Below, piece after piece: positions 18,298 to 27,080 of a stretch of 64,000 nucleotides of DNA; position 1 is the first letter of the stretch; each line of letters begins with the position of its first letter. The notes below the pieces were generated by a model. It was given only the letters and a program-made list of their open reading frames with translations. It was not told the origin of the DNA and made no database searches. The position numbers and the translations under genes were made by a program. The stretch comes from Massilia sp. PDC64. Its GTDB lineage: Bacteria > Pseudomonadota > Gammaproteobacteria > Burkholderiales > Burkholderiaceae_D. Location of the stretch: NCBI RefSeq assembly GCF_900101265.1, contig NZ_FMZS01000004.1, positions 124,001 to 188,000 of the forward strand. The letters are read 5' to 3'.

Positions 18298-18933
18298 TCA
18301 GAGGTCGATGAAGCCGCGCTGCACGGCCAGCGTGACGGCGTGCGCGCGGTCGTTCGCGCCCAGCTTCACGAGGATCGTGCTCATGTGCGTCTTGACCGTC
18401 GTCTCGCCGATGTGCAGCTGTTCGCCGATGGCGCGGTTCGAATGGCCGACGGCGGCGAGGCGCAGCACGTCCAGCTCGCGCGGCGACAGTGCGTCGCCGG
18501 CGTAGTGGATCGCGACCTCGCGCCGCAGCGCCTGCGGCAGGATGTGCGAACCGTTGTGCACTTCGCGCACGGTGGCCGCCAGTTCGCGGCCCGGCACGTT
18601 CTTCAGCAGGTAGGCGGACGCGCCGGCCTTGAGCGCGGCCGCGATGCGGGCGTCGCCGTCGTAGGTCGTGAGCACGACGAGGCGGGCGTCCGGGTGCAGA
18701 CTGCGGATGGCACGGATGGCTTCGAGGCCGTCCTTGCCGGGCATCTGCAGGTCGACGAGGGCCACGTCGGGGCGCCAGTTCGTGAAGAAGCGGATCGCTT
18801 CGTCGCCGTCGCAGGCCTGCGCGACGACCTCGATGCCGCCATGGGCGGTGAGCGACGCGGCTATGCCTTCGCGCATCATCGGGTGGTCGTCCGCGATCAG
18901 GACGCGGATCGGCGGGGCGCTGTGAGGGTTCAT
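18298..18933 (-). CDS. NarL/FixJ-family response regulator
   Basis: 211 residues: receiver domain with VLIADDHPMM and phosphoacceptor Asp61 in VALVDLQMPGKDG, then a LuxR-type helix-turn-helix (LSPRELDVLRLAAVGHSNRAIGEQL, about 148-195). It precedes the propeller kinase by 11 bases on the same strand, so the two form a cognate pair. ATG 18933 gives the usual family length; the frame also opens with a TTG at 18975. Confidence 0.93.
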   Translation of the reverse strand: MNPHSAPPIRVLIADDHPMMREGIAASLTAHGGIEVVAQACDGDEAIRFFTNWRPDVALVDLQMPGKDGLEAIRAIRSLHPDARLVVLTTYDGDARIAAALKAGASAYLLKNVPGRELAATVREVHNGSHILPQALRREVAIHYAGDALSPRELDVLRLAAVGHSNRAIGEQLHIGETTVKTHMSTILVKLGANDRAHAVTLAVQRGFIDL

Positions 18934-18997
18934 GCGGTGCGGTGTTCGGGGGTGGTACAGGGCAAGATTGTACAAGATTCCACCTCATCGGGTCAGG

Positions 18998-19029
18998 GCC
19001 CCGCCAAATGGGTGGGGCGCAAACTGCGC
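18998..19029. promoter_or_regulatory. Two adjoining hairpins upstream of the 102-residue unknown gene
   Basis: GCCCCGCC (18998-19005) pairs with GGTGGGGC (19011-19018) with one wobble across a 5-base loop. The next hairpin, GCGCA (19017-19021) with TGCGC (19025-19029), overlaps it by two bases, so the two exclude each other. No T-run follows on the plus strand. Confidence 0.35.
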
Positions 19030-19072
19030 GGTAACGCTACGCTGGTTTCACTACCATTGCCGGAGTCCCATC

Positions 19073-19381
19073 GTGCAAACCCGAACCCCATCCACCGAAC
19101 CCATCGACGTCGTCCGCATCCGCCTGTGCGCCGACGCCGGCGCGACCGCCGTCGTCAGCGAATTCCGGATGGCCAACCGCATCCTCGCCGCGTGGGCCGC
19201 GCAGGCGCGGCGCGACAGCCGGGTCGACTACGAAGTCACGTTCTTCGACGGCCTGCGCCTGTCCGGCGGCTATCCGCTGCTGCGCAAGGGCGGCAAGCCG
19301 CACGCGTCGCTCAGCCGGGTGATCCGCCGGCTGTTCAAGGAGATGACGGGCGGCCCCGTACCCTATCTCGTCGAGGGCTGA
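19073..19381 (+). CDS. Conserved-looking hypothetical protein, 102 residues
   Basis: I do not recognise a family. GTG 19073 is chosen because a GGAG site lies 7 bases before it; the longer frame from 18932 has no comparable signal. The protein is mixed and soluble, with no membrane segment or signal peptide, and a basic stretch (RKGGKPHASLSRVIRRLFKE) near the C-terminus. It is alone on its strand, divergent from a two-component operon and 3 bases from the convergent metallo-hydrolase gene. Confidence 0.7.
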   Translation: MQTRTPSTEPIDVVRIRLCADAGATAVVSEFRMANRILAAWAAQARRDSRVDYEVTFFDGLRLSGGYPLLRKGGKPHASLSRVIRRLFKEMTGGPVPYLVEG

Positions 19382-19384
19382 GCC

Positions 19385-20347
19385 TCAGTGCGGATCGGCC
19401 GGATCGCCCTCGTAGTTCAGCGGCAGCCAGACGTACCCCGTACTATCCCTGCGCACATGGCCGAGACCGGGGAACGCGACGTGGGCCGCGCCGACGAGCA
19501 GGTGCTCGCGCGCGGCCCGCTCGAGCAGGCCGGTGCGGCTGGCGCGGGCCGCGGACGCGCTGGTGTCGTACTTGACGGTCGCCTGCGTCTGCTCGAGCTG
19601 CACGGCCGCCACGTGCACGACGTCGCCCCACACGAGCAGCGCCTGGCCGCCGTCCTCGACGAGATAGCCGCTGTGGCCCGGCGTGTGGCCCGGTTCGGCG
19701 ACGGCGCGGATGCCGGGAACGAGCGTCGCGCCCGGCGCGAACGGCTGGAAGCGGCCGGCGGCCACGTAGGGCGCGAGCGCGGCCGCGGCGCTGTCGAAGA
19801 AGCTCGCAAGGAACGCCGGTGCGGCGGCGCGCTGGTCCTGCGCCAGCCAGTAATCGGCATCCGCGCCGGCCGCGCGCACGACGGCGTTCGGGAACGCGGG
19901 CTTGCCCCCGGCGAGGATCCCGCCCACGTGGTCCTTGTGCAGGTGCGTCAGCAGCACGAGGTCGACCTGCTCGGGCGCGTAGCCGGCCGCGCGCAGGTGT
20001 GCGAGCAGCTTGCCGCAGCAGTCGCCGTACAGGACGCCAGCGCCCGTGTCGATCAGCACGAGCCGAGTGCCCGTGTTGACGAGGAAGGCGTTGATCGAGC
20101 CCTGCACGGGACGGCGCAGGTCGTTCCTGGCCAGCGCCGCGTCGACGGCGGCCGGGCTGACGCCCTCCATGACGGTATCGACCGGGAACGTGTGCGTGCC
20201 GTCGGACAGGACCGTGATCTCGAAGCGGCCGAGCATCGTGCGATACCAGCCGGGCGCCTGCGTGCGCACCTGCGGCGCGGCCGCGTGCGCCGCCGACGCG
20301 GCGAACAGCAGGGATGCGGCGATGCGCGCGATGAAACGGACGGACAT
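19385..20347 (-). CDS. Secreted metallo-beta-lactamase-fold hydrolase
   Basis: 320 residues with a signal peptide (about 1-23, ending AAHA), so periplasmic. The zinc motif THLHKDHVGG (HxHxDH) is present, with a further histidine in AEPGHTPGHSG, the aspartate in VWGDVVH and a late histidine. It belongs to the general MBL-fold hydrolases rather than to carbapenemases; the substrate is unknown, and lactone or ester cleavage is common in such enzymes. It follows a two-component operon by 9 bases on the same strand and may be co-transcribed with it. Confidence 0.88.
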   Translation of the reverse strand: MSVRFIARIAASLLFAASAAHAAAPQVRTQAPGWYRTMLGRFEITVLSDGTHTFPVDTVMEGVSPAAVDAALARNDLRRPVQGSINAFLVNTGTRLVLIDTGAGVLYGDCCGKLLAHLRAAGYAPEQVDLVLLTHLHKDHVGGILAGGKPAFPNAVVRAAGADADYWLAQDQRAAAPAFLASFFDSAAAALAPYVAAGRFQPFAPGATLVPGIRAVAEPGHTPGHSGYLVEDGGQALLVWGDVVHVAAVQLEQTQATVKYDTSASAARASRTGLLERAAREHLLVGAAHVAFPGLGHVRRDSTGYVWLPLNYEGDPADPH

Positions 20348-20356
20348 GGCGACCTC

Positions 20357-20989
20357 TCAGTACGTGTGGATCAGGCCCCGCCGCGCCGCCACGCAGGCCG
20401 CTTCGGTGCGGCACGAGACGTTCAGCTTGGACAGGATGTTGTTGACGTGGTACTTGACCGTGCCGACGCCGATGTTCTCGGTGCGCGCGATCATCTTGTT
20501 GCTCATGCCGGCGGACAGGTGCGCGAGGATTTCCAGCTCGCGGGGCGACAGGCGGTTCGCGTCCACGCGCCCGGCCAGCTTCTCGGCGAGGCCGGGTGCC
20601 AGGTAGCGGCGGTTGGCGGCCACCTGGCGCAGGCATTGCAGCACCTCGTCGAGGCCGGACTGCTTGAGCAGGTAGGCGCTGGCGCCGGCCAGCAGGCCCC
20701 GGTGCACGTCCTCGTCGCCGTCGTAGGTCGTGAGGATGACGATGCGGGCGTTCGGCACGATCGCACGGATCTTGCGGATCGCCTCGACCCCGCCGCCGCC
20801 CGGCATGTTCAGGTCGACGAGCATCACGTCCGGGCGCAGGCGCAGGTAGTGTTCGATGGCGGCGACGGCATCGCCCGCTTCGCCGACCAGTTGCAGCGCG
20901 GGCTCGGCGCCGATCAGCGCGGCGAGGCCGGCCCGGATCAGCGGGTGGTCGTCCGCGATCAGTACGGTGATGGGGCGCGGGTCATCCAT
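20357..20989 (-). CDS. NarL/FixJ-family response regulator
   Basis: 210 residues: receiver with VLIADDHPLIRAG and Asp59 in VMLVDLNMPGGGG, then a LuxR helix-turn-helix (LSPRELEILAHLSAGMSNKMIARTENIGVGTVKYHVNNIL). The ATG overlaps the end of the upstream kinase gene by 8 bases. It is co-encoded with a small soluble HisKA-type kinase and followed by the MBL-fold hydrolase gene. Confidence 0.93.
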   Translation of the reverse strand: MDDPRPITVLIADDHPLIRAGLAALIGAEPALQLVGEAGDAVAAIEHYLRLRPDVMLVDLNMPGGGGVEAIRKIRAIVPNARIVILTTYDGDEDVHRGLLAGASAYLLKQSGLDEVLQCLRQVAANRRYLAPGLAEKLAGRVDANRLSPRELEILAHLSAGMSNKMIARTENIGVGTVKYHVNNILSKLNVSCRTEAACVAARRGLIHTY

Positions 20990-21758
20990 GGACGGCCTCC
21001 TCGGATGCGCTGGACGGCTGCGCGTGTGTGCTGCGCGGCAGTGCGAAGCCGGCCGTGGCGCCGTGGTCCCGATTGGCCGCGAGCCACAGGCGCCCGCCGT
21101 GCGCGTCGGCGATGGCGCGGCAGATCGCGAGGCCCAGGCCGAGCCCATGGGGTTTGGTGGTGACGAGCGGGTCGAAGACCTGCGCGGCGGTGGCCGCATC
21201 CATGCCCGTGCCGTTGTCGCGCACGGTGACGACGATCTCGCCGCCGGCCCCGACGCGGGCGCGGATCGCGAGGTGGCGCGCGCGGCCCCGCACGGGTACC
21301 AGGGCGTCGACGGCGTTGCCGACGAGGTTGCGCAGGAGCTGGCGCAGCTGCACGGGGCTCGCCTGCACCGTGCGCGCGCCCGGCGCCAGCGTGACGCGGC
21401 AGGCGATCGCATGGCGGCGCACGTCTGGCGCGTATTCGGCCAGCACGTCGTCGATGGCGGCGTCGAGACGGCAATCGGTGCTGTCCGGACGGACCTGGCC
21501 GGCGAGTGCGCGCACGCTCCGCACGATGGCGCTGGCGCGCTGCGACGCTTCCAGCACGGCGCACAGCGCGGCATGCGCCTGGGCCGGCGCCTGGGCGCGT
21601 TCGATGCAGCGCAGCGCCGCGTGGGCGTGCAGTGCGATGGCGGCCAGGGGCTGGTCGACTTCGTGGGCGATCGATGCGGCCAGCTGGCCGATCGTGGCCA
21701 GGCGCGCCTGCCGTTCGGGTTCCAGGCTCGCGGCCAGTGGTGGCGGGTGGGTGGTCAT
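20982..21758 (-). CDS. Short soluble histidine kinase without sensor domain
   Basis: 258 residues. The H-box starts almost at once: His32 in ASIAHEVDQPLAAI, a variant of the common HEVNQPL form. The HATPase_c domain has the N-box LVGNAVDAL, DNGTGM and GLGLGLAI. No membrane helix, PAS, GAF or other sensor module precedes the kinase core, so the input must come from a partner protein or a very short N-terminus. It overlaps its NarL-type regulator by 8 bases. Confidence 0.9.
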   Translation of the reverse strand: MTTHPPPLAASLEPERQARLATIGQLAASIAHEVDQPLAAIALHAHAALRCIERAQAPAQAHAALCAVLEASQRASAIVRSVRALAGQVRPDSTDCRLDAAIDDVLAEYAPDVRRHAIACRVTLAPGARTVQASPVQLRQLLRNLVGNAVDALVPVRGRARHLAIRARVGAGGEIVVTVRDNGTGMDAATAAQVFDPLVTTKPHGLGLGLAICRAIADAHGGRLWLAANRDHGATAGFALPRSTHAQPSSASEEAVHG

Positions 21759-21863
21759 GGGCTGCTCCTCGTCCGGTGATCGGTGCGGCGCGGACGGAAT
21801 GCCGCGTCACACTGGTCATTGTCGGGACGAAGGCGGCCCGGGTCCAGCTATACGAATGGATAT

Positions 21864-21887
21864 GACATCACACTAAAGTATGATGTC
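21864..21887. promoter_or_regulatory. 24-bp imperfect palindrome upstream of the soluble kinase operon
   Basis: GACATCA (21864-21870) and TGATGTC (21881-21887) are perfect arms. Folding on the central axis gives 10 matches in 12. It lies 105 bases before the kinase start and 9 bases after the end of dps. It is an operator candidate for the NarL-type regulator, or a weak hairpin at the end of dps; no T-run follows. Confidence 0.42.
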
Positions 21888-21896
21888 CGGCGCCGC

Positions 21897-22445
21897 TCAG
21901 GTGCGTTCGGCCTGGCGCGCCAGGTGTTCGCCGATGAACCAGCTTTGCAGTTCGTTGGCGCGCACGACCTGGCTCACGATCAGGTCGTTGCTGCCGTCGT
22001 CGCCGGCGTCCGCTGCGGCGCGGGCCAGCGGACGGGCGTCCAGCAGGATCGTTTCATGGGCGGCGGCCAGGCGCTCCAGCTGGGCATGGGCCGACTCGCG
22101 GCCGCGCGGCGCGCGCGCGATCGACGATTCGCCCGCGATGTCGCCGGCCAGCGCGAACGTCACGCCGCCCAGGGTCTGGATGCGCTCGGCGATCGCGTCC
22201 ATGATCGCGACCTGTTCTTCGTAGTGCTTGTCGAACAGCAGGTGCAGTTCGTAGAAATTGGCGCCGGACGTCTGCCAGTGCGCCTTCTTGTACGCGTCGC
22301 GCAGCGCCATCGTGTGCGCCAGCAGGCGGTTCAGCGCGCGCACGCTCTGCGAACGGGTCTGCTCGGAGAGGCCGATGCGCACGGGCGCCAGGGCGCCGAA
22401 TTGCTGGACGACGCCGGCGTCGTCGTGGGTGTTGTTGTGATCCAT
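21897..22445 (-). CDS. dps: Dps family DNA-binding ferritin-like protein
   Basis: 182 residues. Dps proteins form 12-subunit cages that oxidise and store iron and compact DNA in starvation. The four-helix core is clear: AHTMALRDAYKKAHWQTSG then FYELHLLFDKHYEEQVAIMD. Likely ferroxidase ligands are His44, His56, Asp72 and Glu76. The N-terminal extension is short and not lysine-rich, so DNA binding may be weak. Monocistronic, with ribosome site GCGAGG, which a leader sequence can pair with. Confidence 0.92.
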   Translation of the reverse strand: MDHNNTHDDAGVVQQFGALAPVRIGLSEQTRSQSVRALNRLLAHTMALRDAYKKAHWQTSGANFYELHLLFDKHYEEQVAIMDAIAERIQTLGGVTFALAGDIAGESSIARAPRGRESAHAQLERLAAAHETILLDARPLARAAADAGDDGSNDLIVSQVVRANELQSWFIGEHLARQAERT

Positions 22446-22450
22446 GGTGA

Positions 22451-22487
22451 CCTCGCTGATGGGAATGACCCCTGAAGTCTAGCGAGG
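22451..22487 (-). promoter_or_regulatory. dps leader inverted repeat covering the ribosome binding site
   Basis: On the plus strand CCTCGCT (22451-22457) and AGCGAGG (22481-22487) are perfect 7-bp arms 23 bases apart. In the dps transcript the arm nearer the ATG is the Shine-Dalgarno region. A smaller inner stem (GGGG with TCCC around TCAT) fits in the loop. Confidence 0.35.
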
Positions 22488-22515
22488 AAGGACTACGCGG
22501 ACACTGGTCCTAAGG

Positions 22516-23361
22516 TCAGGCGGCGCGCAGCGCACCGGCGCCACGGCGGCGGCGCGCCATGCCGAGCGCACCGAGACCGACGAACAGCAGGGCGGCGGTG
22601 CCCGGCAGCGGGACGTGCACGCCCTTCGCCACGCCTTCGAGGACGTCGTTCTGGCAGGTCTCGCCCCAGTGCATCGCGAACGAGCTGTAATCCATCAGTT
22701 CCGAACCGGAGAGGTTGATGGTGAAGGTGAGGGCGCTCAGCGACGGCGTCGTCTTGTTGACGTTGACGGACCAGACACCGGAAAGTCCCGTGTCCTTGAC
22801 CGTGCTCGATTTCGTGTTGACGGCCACCTCCTGGTTCTCGCGGTAGTTGCACGACGTGCCGCAGGTGATGTAGCTGTTCGAGTTGACGATGTTCTGCGCG
22901 TTGGTCGCGCCGTTCAGCGCGTACAGCTTGAACGTGCCGCCCGTATTGCTCCACCGGTTGTTCAGCGCGAAGCCGTAATCCCAGACCGTGCCCTTGGTCG
23001 AGTTGTCGGTCGCGTAATGGTCGCTGCTCGTGCCGGCCGCGTTCCACGTATCGGAGAGGAACACGTCGCCATAGCCGATGCCCTTGCCAGTCGCACCCGT
23101 CAACGCATCCTTGCCCCACGTCGGGTTGAGGCCCGCCTTGCCCGCGAAGCTGGTGTTGATCGTGATGGTCAGCACGCTCCCGGCGCGCGCGATGGTCGCC
23201 TTGGAAATATCGTATTGGCTGCCGCCGATGACGTCGGCTCCGCCCTGTGCGTCCGCGCCGTAGTAGGCGGTAACGCCGGAGTCGGTGATGGTCGCGGCCC
23301 ATCCCTGGCTGGCGCCGAGGATGAATGCGGCCGAGACGGCCAGCTTGATCGCTTTTTTCAC
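22516..23361 (-). CDS. PEP-CTERM sorting-domain protein
   Basis: 281 residues from GTG 23361, which has AGGAG 5-6 bases upstream and begins the signal peptide MKKAIKLAVSAAFILGASQGWA; upstream ATG and TTG codons fit less well. The middle is rich in Asn, Thr, Ser and Gly, without catalytic motifs, like other exported PEP-CTERM proteins. The C-terminus has the sorting signal: VPLPGT (a VPEPGT variant), a hydrophobic helix LLFVGLGALGM and RRRR. It should be processed by an exosortase encoded elsewhere. It is divergent from prsT. Confidence 0.9.
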   Translation of the reverse strand: MKKAIKLAVSAAFILGASQGWAATITDSGVTAYYGADAQGGADVIGGSQYDISKATIARAGSVLTITINTSFAGKAGLNPTWGKDALTGATGKGIGYGDVFLSDTWNAAGTSSDHYATDNSTKGTVWDYGFALNNRWSNTGGTFKLYALNGATNAQNIVNSNSYITCGTSCNYRENQEVAVNTKSSTVKDTGLSGVWSVNVNKTTPSLSALTFTINLSGSELMDYSSFAMHWGETCQNDVLEGVAKGVHVPLPGTAALLFVGLGALGMARRRRGAGALRAA

Positions 23362-23577
23362 AGACTCTCCTGATATGTACATGTTGACCAGCGTCAAATG
23401 GCATCATGCCACAAATAAACAGAACTTGTAAATAAATTATTTAATATCAATAGCGACCGTGATGTTTTTGCAACTAAGCGTCGCACCGTGGTATCGGGAT
23501 CATGCCCGACGGGTTTTGCTTGCCATAAACAGGCTTGCACCACGAAAATGCACGATTCACCCATGACAAGATGAGCG

Positions 23578-26367
23578 ATGTCTTCCCGATCCTTTCCGCG
23601 CCCGCGTACAGGCCGCCTGGCCACCGTCCTCCTGGCCGCCTTGCTCGCGGCTGCGCTTCCGGCCTGCAAGCAGCAGACGGCGGCCGAGCAGCGGGCCCAG
23701 GCTGCGCAATTGCGTGCGCAAGGGGATTTTCGCGGCGCGCTCATCGTCCTGAAGAACGCGCTGGACGCAGACCCGCGCAGCACCGACACGCGCTATCAGC
23801 TGGCGCAGATCTACCTCGACCTGGGCGACAGCACGACGGCCGAGAAGGAAGCCCGGCAGGCCCTGGACCGCGGCTATGCGCGCGGACCGGCGCTGGCCGC
23901 TCTGGCCGCGGCGCTCGTGCTGGAAGGCCAGCACCGCAAGGCGCTGGACGAGACGGCGGGCGGGCCGGACGACCCCGCTCTTTCCGTCGCGCGTGGCGAC
24001 GCGTACCTGGCCCTCGGCCGCAACGACGAGGGGCGGGCGGCATATGAACACACCCTGGAACAGCGGGCGGATGACCCGGCGGCCCTCGTGGGCCTGGGCC
24101 GGCTCGCGATCGTCGAAGGCCATGCCGACGCCGCGCACGGCTACGCCGACCGGGTGCTGGCCCGCGATCCGCGCAACGTGGACGCCCTGATGTTCAAGGC
24201 CGACCTCGTGCGCGCGGGCGAGCGGCCGGAGGACGCGCTGGCGCTGTACGACCGCGTGCTGGCCGTGAGTCCGCAACACCGCACGGCCCACGTGGAAAAG
24301 GCCTATCTCGCCATCGGCCTGCGCAAGCCGCAGATGGCGCAGGCGGAGCTGGACCTCGCCGCGAAAGGTGCGCCCGGCAGCCTGCTCGTCGCCTACACGC
24401 AGGCGCTGCTGGACTATACGACCGACAGGCCGGACGCCGCGCGCGACGTGTTGTACAAGGTGCTCAAGGCCGTGCCGGACCACATGCCGAGCGTGCTGCT
24501 GGCGGGCGCCGTCAACCTGAAGCTGGGGTCGAATTATCAGGCGGAACAGCATTTCCGCCGCTACCTGGAACGCAATCCCGCCAACGTGTACGCGCGCAAG
24601 ATGCTGGCGCAGGCGCTGATCGGCTCCGGCCACGGGGACGAGGCGCGCACCGTGCTGGAACCCGTGCTGGACTCGCGCCAGGCCGATGCGGAAGTGCTGG
24701 CGCTGGCCGCGGACGCCAATCTGAAGGCGCGCCGCTACGACCAGGCCGCCGACCTGTTCGCGCGCGCCAGCGCACTCGACGGTACGTCGGCCACCTTGCG
24801 CACGGGCCTCGGCCTGGCGCGCCTGGGCGCGGGCGCGACCGACGACGCGGTGCGCGAGCTGCAGGCTGCAACGGCGCTCGACAAGAGTTCACCGGAGGCC
24901 GTGGAAGCCCTCGTGCAGGCCAACCTGCGCCTTGGCCGGCGCGACGCCGCCCTCGACGCGGCGCGCGCGCTGGCGCGTGCCCAGCCGGACAAACCGCTGG
25001 CCCACGCCCTCGAGGGCCAGGTGCTGGCGGCCCAGGGCAAGCCCGACGCAGCCAGGGCCAGCTTCACACGCGCGCTGCAGCTCGATCCGGCCTACTACCG
25101 CGCCGCCGCGAGCCTGTCGCAGCTCGCGCTGGACGCCGACCAGCCCGCGCAGGCGCGCCAGGTGCTCGTCGACTTCCTTGCGAAGAACAAGAAGAGCGTG
25201 GCCGCGATGGACGGCCTGGCGACGCTGGCCGAGCGCACCCACGACAGCGCCGAGGTGACGCGCTGGCTCGAACAGGCGGCCGCCGTCGACCCGCATGCCA
25301 TCGGGCCCGGCGTCGACCTGTGCGCGCACTACCTGCGCTCTGGCCAGACGGACAAGGCGCTGGAGCTGGCGCGCCGGCTGCAGGTGAGCCATCCGGAAAA
25401 CCCCGACCTGCTGGACCTGCGCGGCAAGGCCGAACTGGCGAAGGGCGACCTGCCGGCCGCGCTGGAATCGTACAAGCAGCTGGCGCAGGCGCTGCCGCGT
25501 TCCGCGCCGGCGCTGATGCAGGTGGCGGCGCTGCGCCTCGTGATGAACAACACGACGCAGGCGGAGGAAGACCTCAAGAGCGTGCTGGCGATCCAGCCCG
25601 ACTTCCCGTCCGCCCAGGTGGAACTGGCCGCGCTGTACGTACGCAAGGGTTCGCACGATCTCGCGCTGATGGTGGCCGAACGCATGCAGCGCCAGCATCC
25701 GCAGGGCGCGGCGGGGTACCAGCTACAGGGCGACATCCTAATGGCCAAGCACCAGCCGGCCGCCGCGCTGGCCGCGTTCGAGCGTGCGTCCGGCCTGCAT
25801 GCGACGAACGAACTCGCCATCAAGATCGACAACGCGCTGCGCCAGGCCGGCCGCGCGGCGGATGCCGACGCCCGCCTGGCGAAGTGGCTGGCGGCGCATC
25901 CCGACGACGCACGCGTGCTCGCGTACCGCGCGCAAACGTGGATGGGCGCGAACGACTTCGAGCGGGCCGCGGCCCAGCTGGAAGACGTGCTGCGGCGCCA
26001 GCCCGGCAATCCCGTCACGCTGAACAACCTCGCCCTGTGTTATCAGTCGCTGGGCGACGCGCGCGCGCAGGCAACGGCGGAAGCGGCGCTCAAGGCGGCT
26101 CCGAAGCGCGCGGACGTGATGGATACGCTGGCCTGGATCCTCGTCGGGAAGGGCGACGCCGCCCGCGCCGTCACGCTGCTGCGCGAGGCGCAGGCGCTGG
26201 CACCGAAGGCGCGCGACATCCGCTACCACCTGGCGGCGGCGCTGGCCGCCAGCGGCGACAAGGCTGCCGCGCGCAAAGAACTGGACGGGTTGCTGGCGGG
26301 TGACATGCGGTTCGCGCAGGCGGACGAGGCGCGCAAGCTGATGGAAAAGCTCAAGACGGGCGGCTGA
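23578..26367 (+). CDS. prsT: PEP-CTERM system TPR-repeat lipoprotein PrsT
   Basis: 929 residues. The signal peptide ends in a lipobox (LPAC, Cys30), so it is a lipoprotein. About 20 tandem tetratricopeptide repeats follow across the whole chain (for example DTRYQLAQIYLDLGD, HRTAHVEKAYLAIGL, NPVTLNNLALCYQSLGD). Length, lipobox and repeats match the PrsT family that accompanies exosortase and PEP-CTERM exopolysaccharide systems. No exosortase, PrsK or PrsR gene is in this window. Its end overlaps the convergent gene by 17 bases. Confidence 0.92.
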   Translation: MSSRSFPRPRTGRLATVLLAALLAAALPACKQQTAAEQRAQAAQLRAQGDFRGALIVLKNALDADPRSTDTRYQLAQIYLDLGDSTTAEKEARQALDRGYARGPALAALAAALVLEGQHRKALDETAGGPDDPALSVARGDAYLALGRNDEGRAAYEHTLEQRADDPAALVGLGRLAIVEGHADAAHGYADRVLARDPRNVDALMFKADLVRAGERPEDALALYDRVLAVSPQHRTAHVEKAYLAIGLRKPQMAQAELDLAAKGAPGSLLVAYTQALLDYTTDRPDAARDVLYKVLKAVPDHMPSVLLAGAVNLKLGSNYQAEQHFRRYLERNPANVYARKMLAQALIGSGHGDEARTVLEPVLDSRQADAEVLALAADANLKARRYDQAADLFARASALDGTSATLRTGLGLARLGAGATDDAVRELQAATALDKSSPEAVEALVQANLRLGRRDAALDAARALARAQPDKPLAHALEGQVLAAQGKPDAARASFTRALQLDPAYYRAAASLSQLALDADQPAQARQVLVDFLAKNKKSVAAMDGLATLAERTHDSAEVTRWLEQAAAVDPHAIGPGVDLCAHYLRSGQTDKALELARRLQVSHPENPDLLDLRGKAELAKGDLPAALESYKQLAQALPRSAPALMQVAALRLVMNNTTQAEEDLKSVLAIQPDFPSAQVELAALYVRKGSHDLALMVAERMQRQHPQGAAGYQLQGDILMAKHQPAAALAAFERASGLHATNELAIKIDNALRQAGRAADADARLAKWLAAHPDDARVLAYRAQTWMGANDFERAAAQLEDVLRRQPGNPVTLNNLALCYQSLGDARAQATAEAALKAAPKRADVMDTLAWILVGKGDAARAVTLLREAQALAPKARDIRYHLAAALAASGDKAAARKELDGLLAGDMRFAQADEARKLMEKLKTGG

Positions 26368-26941
26368 CCGGCGCCCGGGGCGTCCAGCCGAGTCTCTCCT
26401 CGATCACGCCGCGGTACAACGTCCGGATATCCTCCGGAATCCTGCGCACGTATTCCTCGGCCTTCGCCCGCTCGTCCCCCTGCAGGCCGTCCAGCAGGGC
26501 GATCGCCTCGTGCGGGCTGGGTGCCCGTTCGCTCACGCCCGCAAACTTGGCGGGCAGCGCCGTCCACACGGCCGCGTCCACGTCGCGCGTCTTCATCCAT
26601 TGCGCGATGCACGCCACGACGGCGCGCGGCGTCGGCGCGGGCAGCCCGGGCGGCACCGGGTCGGGTAGGCTGCCCACCCATTGCGGATATTGAGGGCGGA
26701 TCTTTTCGCGTTCACGGAGCATCTCGCGGGCCTCGTCGATGTCGCCGGTGTCCAGCCGCGCCCAGCGCGTGGGCACGGACGGTGCGGGCGCATGCAGGAC
26801 GAGGGCCAGTTCCGCGCTGTCGTCGCTGTCGCGCACGAATTCCAACGGCAGGGAGGGGCCGTCCGGCTGCCAGTCCGACGCCAGCTTCAAGGGTCCGGGT
26901 TCCCAGATCAGGGAGCCCCAGGCGATGCAGACGATCTTCAC
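26351..26941 (-). CDS. Hypothetical protein, gamma-glutamylcyclotransferase-like N-terminus
   Basis: 196 residues from GTG 26941 (GGAAAGGA about 8 bases upstream). The start MKIVCIAWGSLIWEPG resembles the GSL(I/V)W opening of gamma-glutamylcyclotransferase-like proteins. The rest (VRDSDDSAELALVLH, AAVWTALPAKF, AEEYVRRIPEDIRTLYRGVIEERLGW) looks like a conserved uncharacterised family found in proteobacteria. No signal peptide or membrane helix. I would not assign an activity. Confidence 0.72.
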   Translation of the reverse strand: MKIVCIAWGSLIWEPGPLKLASDWQPDGPSLPLEFVRDSDDSAELALVLHAPAPSVPTRWARLDTGDIDEAREMLREREKIRPQYPQWVGSLPDPVPPGLPAPTPRAVVACIAQWMKTRDVDAAVWTALPAKFAGVSERAPSPHEAIALLDGLQGDERAKAEEYVRRIPEDIRTLYRGVIEERLGWTPRAPVSRPS

Positions 26942-27080
26942 GATGCGGTCCTTTCCTCTAACGAGCCCGACCGGACCATTGTAGCGGGACGCGCGTAACA
27001 TACTGTATCGTTACCGTGCGCCGTACGCGGCGGCGTTCATTGCCATTCATTCCTGTCATTCATTCGTGCAAGGGGGCGAC

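Noticed and set aside
22490..23577. Sigma-54 promoter for prsT or the PEP-CTERM gene
   Set aside because: Such promoters are known for this system, but I found no GG/GC pair with the right spacing.
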